This document shows positions 61,366 to 64,000 of a stretch of 64,000 nt of DNA, in pieces (positions within the stretch are counted from its first letter, which is position 1; the number at the start of each line of letters is the position of its first letter). The notes under the pieces were generated by a model. That model worked only from the letters and a program-made list of their open reading frames with translations, was not told where the DNA came from and made no database searches. The translations under genes were made by a program, and so were the position numbers. Location of the stretch: contig SVRI01000002.1 in NCBI GenBank assembly GCA_015064895.1, positions 1-64,000 on the forward strand, written 5' to 3'. The DNA comes from Oscillospiraceae bacterium (GTDB lineage: Bacteria; Bacillota; Clostridia; Oscillospirales; CAG-382).

Positions 61366-62989
61366 GTATGTTTTTGGCAGAATTATTATTCTATCGGTAA
61401 CAGGTGCTCTGCTTTCTCTGTTTTTGCTGTTAATCAGACCGATTACAAAAAAAGCATTTTCGAGCAGGTGGCACTACTACACATATGTGTTAGCAATGCT
61501 TGTGTTTTTGATTCCTTTATCGATAAGAATTCCCGAATCTGTCACAGAAAATGAAAGCGGTTTGATTCATTCGGCAAACAATGAGGTACTGCAAAAAGAA
61601 AACAACGCCGGCATAATTGTCATTACAAGAGCCGATTCTTACACATCTGACGTTGCTGATATTGAGAATCCTACGAAAGATAAAGAAAGCCTTGACTTTG
61701 AGTCTGTTTTCATGCAAATATCCAAATACGCATTTTACATATGGCTTTTCGGTACGGTTCTTTATTTATCTTTTTCCGTAATTTCTCATTTTGTATTTGT
61801 AAAGAAAGCCATGACGTTTTCAACAAAAGACGTCATGGGAATATATGCCGAATCCCCCGGCAGGTCAATCAAAGTAACAAAAACCGATTACGTCTCATCC
61901 CCTGTTCTTGTCGGTATATTAAAGGCTCGGCTTTTTATTCCAAACGGGGAGTTTTCGGATGAAACCCTTGACAACGTAATGCTTCATGAATATGTTCATG
62001 TAAAACGAAACGATATTGCCGTCAAATGGTTATGTCTGATTTCAAAATCGGTTCATTGGTTCAATCCCTTTGTGCACATTCTTTCACATTTTATCGAAAC
62101 AGAATGCGAGATTTCCTGCGACATGGCGGCAACTCGTCATCTTGACAACGACGGTATAAAGAATTACTGCGAAACAATCCTTTCACTCATAACCGCAAAG
62201 AACAAAATTTCATCCACAGTACTTTGTGCAGGCGGTACAAAGAAAACACTTGAAAGGAGATTCAAAGCAATTATGGAAAAGAAAAAGACAAGCAAAAAGA
62301 TTGCCGTAATATCGGTTATTATTGCCGCAACTATCACTCTCGGTGCAATTACGGTAAGTGCATTCCTTGGCGGCAAAGCAAATGAACAAATGAAAAAAGA
62401 CAACACCTTTTCTGCTACAATAGCTGACCCAAAAGAGCCTTATAAGGCACAAGAAAAAAACAGTCAGAATGCAGAAGTTCCTGAAGTTGACGATAAAACT
62501 ACGGAAGAAAGCAATAATGAAAACACCATTCTTTACAGGGTTGTTGACAGCAACGATGAAATCGCGACACTAAGAGTTGTTGAGGTCGGAAATAAGGCTG
62601 AAATCAGTGCCGGTTTTGACGAACAGAGACACCCTGCCGTTGACTACCGTCTCAAGTCGGGAACACCTGTTGCAAGTCCCTTTGACGGCGAAATCATAAC
62701 AGCCGAATATACTTCAGACAAGGGCAATCACATTGAAATACTTTGTTTTGACGGTACAACGAGTGTATTATTTGCACATCTTGAAAAGATGAATGTTGTT
62801 ATCGGTGACAAGGTTAATGCCGGTGACATTATAGGTACTGTCGGCTCAACGGGAATGGCTACCGGGCCTCATCTTCATGTTGAATACTACCAAGACGGTC
62901 AGACGGTAAATCCTGTGGGAATACTTATTGTTGAGGAAAACGGAGACATTACCGCGGTTGCATCACAGCCTGAGTTGATAATTGATTAA
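61358..62989 (+). CDS. M56 (BlaR1-type) membrane protease fused to an M23/LytM domain
   Basis: A 543-residue membrane protein. The N-terminal part has M56 topology with helices near 2-25, 35-55 and 125-150, the zinc site HEYVH at 210-214, and the conserved ETECEISCDMAA further on. A helix near 310-330 leads outside. In BlaR1 the next domain is a penicillin sensor; here it is replaced by a low-complexity linker and an M23/LytM peptidase-like domain (about 410-530) with zinc ligands His425 and Asp429 in RHPAVDY and HLH at 505-507. M23 enzymes cut peptidoglycan crosslinks or bind them. The protein may thus sense peptidoglycan rather than beta-lactam and signal by cleaving BlaI. The ATG at 61358 overlaps the repressor gene, with AAAGGA upstream. 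Confidence 0.88.
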   Translation: MIEYVFGRIIILSVTGALLSLFLLLIRPITKKAFSSRWHYYTYVLAMLVFLIPLSIRIPESVTENESGLIHSANNEVLQKENNAGIIVITRADSYTSDVADIENPTKDKESLDFESVFMQISKYAFYIWLFGTVLYLSFSVISHFVFVKKAMTFSTKDVMGIYAESPGRSIKVTKTDYVSSPVLVGILKARLFIPNGEFSDETLDNVMLHEYVHVKRNDIAVKWLCLISKSVHWFNPFVHILSHFIETECEISCDMAATRHLDNDGIKNYCETILSLITAKNKISSTVLCAGGTKKTLERRFKAIMEKKKTSKKIAVISVIIAATITLGAITVSAFLGGKANEQMKKDNTFSATIADPKEPYKAQEKNSQNAEVPEVDDKTTEESNNENTILYRVVDSNDEIATLRVVEVGNKAEISAGFDEQRHPAVDYRLKSGTPVASPFDGEIITAEYTSDKGNHIEILCFDGTTSVLFAHLEKMNVVIGDKVNAGDIIGTVGSTGMATGPHLHVEYYQDGQTVNPVGILIVEENGDITAVASQPELIID

Positions 62990-62994
62990 ATCAT

Positions 62995-63023
62995 AAAGGA
63001 GTCCCGACGGGACTCCTTTTATT
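62995..63023. terminator. Bidirectional terminator between M56-M23 and CarD genes
   Basis: AAAGGAGTCCC (62995-63005), loop GAC, GGGACTCCTTT (63009-63019): perfect 11-bp stem with T's on the plus side and A's giving T's on the minus side. Confidence 0.9.
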
Positions 63024-63028
63024 ATACT

Positions 63029-63535
63029 CTATTCACCCAAAACAGCGTTTCTTATCATGCCTTTTATTTCAAAGATATCCTTATCAAGCACAACTGCCAG
63101 TTCCTCTGACAAAGCCTTTTCAACAATGGCAAGATAATGCTCTTCGGTTTGTCTTAGCTTTTTACCTTCTTCGGTACATTTTTTCTCACGGACAAGTATT
63201 TCCTTAAGCACCGCGGCCGTGCCCTCCACACTGTTATCCGACAGCATCTGCTGAAAATGAGCTGCAAGCAGTGCGGGTTGTCTTGTGGTAAATTCAGAAG
63301 CCGGTTTATCTTTCAGCATTTCAAGACATTCCTCTGCCTTCTTTTTTGACATTATGCCTCTGATATTTACATCCGAATCAACAGGCACATACACAACTTC
63401 GTTACCGTTTGAGAAAAGATAACGGAGTTTATAATACTTTTTATCCGATTCCTTGACAAATGAGGGAGTTTCAACAGCCTCGACAGTGCAGACTGCATTT
63501 GTTTTATATACTACCTTTTCACCTACAGAAAACAA
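63029..63535 (-). CDS. CarD/CdnL-family transcriptional regulator
   Basis: A 168-residue protein. The N-terminal RNA-polymerase-interacting domain begins FSVGEKVVYKTNAVCTVEAVE and continues through YYKLRYLFSNGNEVVYVPVD; the C-terminal half is helical. CarD-type proteins bind RNA polymerase beta and stabilise promoter opening. I start at a TTG (63535) because AAAGGAG lies 9 bp upstream and the reading gives a family-like N-terminus; an ATG 22 codons upstream would read through the ribosome site. The monocistronic gene converges on the M56-M23 gene. Confidence 0.85.
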   Translation of the reverse strand: MFSVGEKVVYKTNAVCTVEAVETPSFVKESDKKYYKLRYLFSNGNEVVYVPVDSDVNIRGIMSKKKAEECLEMLKDKPASEFTTRQPALLAAHFQQMLSDNSVEGTAAVLKEILVREKKCTEEGKKLRQTEEHYLAIVEKALSEELAVVLDKDIFEIKGMIRNAVLGE

Positions 63536-63679
63536 ATTTCTCTCTCCTTTGCCGTTTACTATACATATTCTACCATATTTAAACATTAATTTCAAAGGCA
63601 CTTTTGCACAAACTTTTCAGCAAAACCAGAGAACAAATTGACGATTACACGCCATTTTGCGTTTTTTAACAAAAAAGGG

Positions 63680-63708
63680 TTTACTTTTCAATGCACAAGT
63701 GATAGTAT
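63680..63708 (+). promoter_or_regulatory. Possible promoter for the DUF4886 gene
   Basis: TTTACT (63680-63685), 17-nt spacer, TAGTAT (63703-63708) with TG upstream. Confidence 0.45.
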
Positions 63709-63731
63709 ATCTATAAAAGGGAGGAATTAAA

Positions 63732-64000
63732 ATGAACGTTTTAGCTATAGGAAACAGCTTTTCTCAGGATGCGACAAGATACTTACACCAGGTTGCAAAG
63801 TCTGCAGGTGTTTATCTTGAAGTATTCAATCTTGAAATCGGAGGCTGTCCCCTTTCAAAGCACTTCAGAAACATCAAAGCAGATGCAAAAGCATATGCCT
63901 TTGAATTCAACGGCATATACACAGGCTTTCAAATGAGCATAAGCGAGGCTGTTTTATCCCGTGATTGGGACTACATCACAATTCAGCAGGTAAGCACCCA
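63732..64000 (+). CDS. DUF4886 / SGNH-hydrolase-like protein (cut by window end)
   Basis: The first 89 codons of a gene that runs off the window. The translation begins MNVLAIGNSFSQDATRYLHQ; the GNSFS block is the SGNH-hydrolase nucleophile loop (Ser in GNSF), and FNLEIGGCPLSKHF follows, as in DUF4886 proteins. These are probably esterases or carbohydrate deacetylases. No signal peptide is visible. The ATG follows GGGAGGA. The rest of the catalytic residues are outside the window. Confidence 0.85.
   Translation, partial: MNVLAIGNSFSQDATRYLHQVAKSAGVYLEVFNLEIGGCPLSKHFRNIKADAKAYAFEFNGIYTGFQMSISEAVLSRDWDYITIQQVST

Noticed and set aside
60982-62989. A classical beta-lactam resistance operon
   Set aside because: The BlaI and M56 parts fit, but there is no penicillin-sensor domain in the protease and no beta-lactamase gene adjacent.

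Overview
The window looks like the chromosome of an anaerobic, spore-forming Clostridia-type Firmicute, probably a gut lineage near Oscillospirales/Christensenellales. Evidence seen: moderate G+C, strong AAGGAGG-type ribosome sites, several TTG starts, TTGACA-17-TATAAT promoters often with an extended TG, spoIIID, a PASTA-bearing division PBP, two LTA-synthase-type sulfatases, and a BlaI/M56 pair. The exact lineage is inference. No phage, plasmid, IS or CRISPR was recognised.

Layout. 1-340: gene-free structured DNA. 340-10546: rlmH, a KDG kinase, a nucleotidyltransferase/phosphomannomutase fusion, an S-layer-anchored protein with an acidic repeat stalk, an ABC exporter, and a sugar isomerase plus Gfo/Idh oxidoreductase pair. 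10633-22271: spoIIID, GTP-type PEP carboxykinase, GH38 alpha-mannosidase, a large secreted repeat protein, an asparagine synthetase-like protein without the glutaminase cysteine, and a mechanosensitive-channel-like membrane protein. 22272-23650: a two-gene cassette (DUF2691-like and four-helix-bundle protein) between repeats, next to tRNA-Pro. 23772-39407: carbohydrate-active region with a GH20-like enzyme, a GT2/LTA-synthase fusion, a DUF6259-like protein, a Gfo/Idh oxidoreductase, and a three-gene operon holding a GH5-like enzyme and two poorly known proteins. 39621-46486: rpe, recA-recX, NfeD/SPFH, secG and a second LTA-synthase-like protein. 46567-56583: a compact minus-strand dcw cluster (mraZ-rsmH-ftsL-pbp-mraY-ftsW-murG-divIB-ftsZ) that lacks all mur ligase genes. 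56925-64000: typA, an LRR-like membrane protein with cysK, blaI and an M56-M23 fusion under clear BlaI-type operators, a CarD-like regulator, and the start of a DUF4886 protein.

How it works together. Two themes dominate: envelope building (dcw cluster, two LTA-synthase-like proteins, M56-M23, SLH protein, exporter) and cytosolic sugar handling (KDG kinase, Rpe, PEPCK, GH38, GH5-like, GH20-like, DUF6259-like, two Gfo/Idh dehydrogenases). The sugar enzymes have no signal peptides, so they probably act on imported oligosaccharides; no sugar importer is in the window.

The most striking unexplained structure is a composite 3'-end element present five times on the plus strand (after kdgK, the ABC exporter, pckG twice in tandem, and the DUF6259-like gene). 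Four copies start at the TAA stop codon. Each has a CTTACTT-type hairpin, a TTAGCACC box, a 45-48 nt spacer and a strong terminator. Other points worth a second look are the GT2-LTA synthase fusion, the Cys-less AsnB, the M56-M23 fusion, the degenerate phosphomannomutase half, and a perfect palindrome over the recA -35 region.
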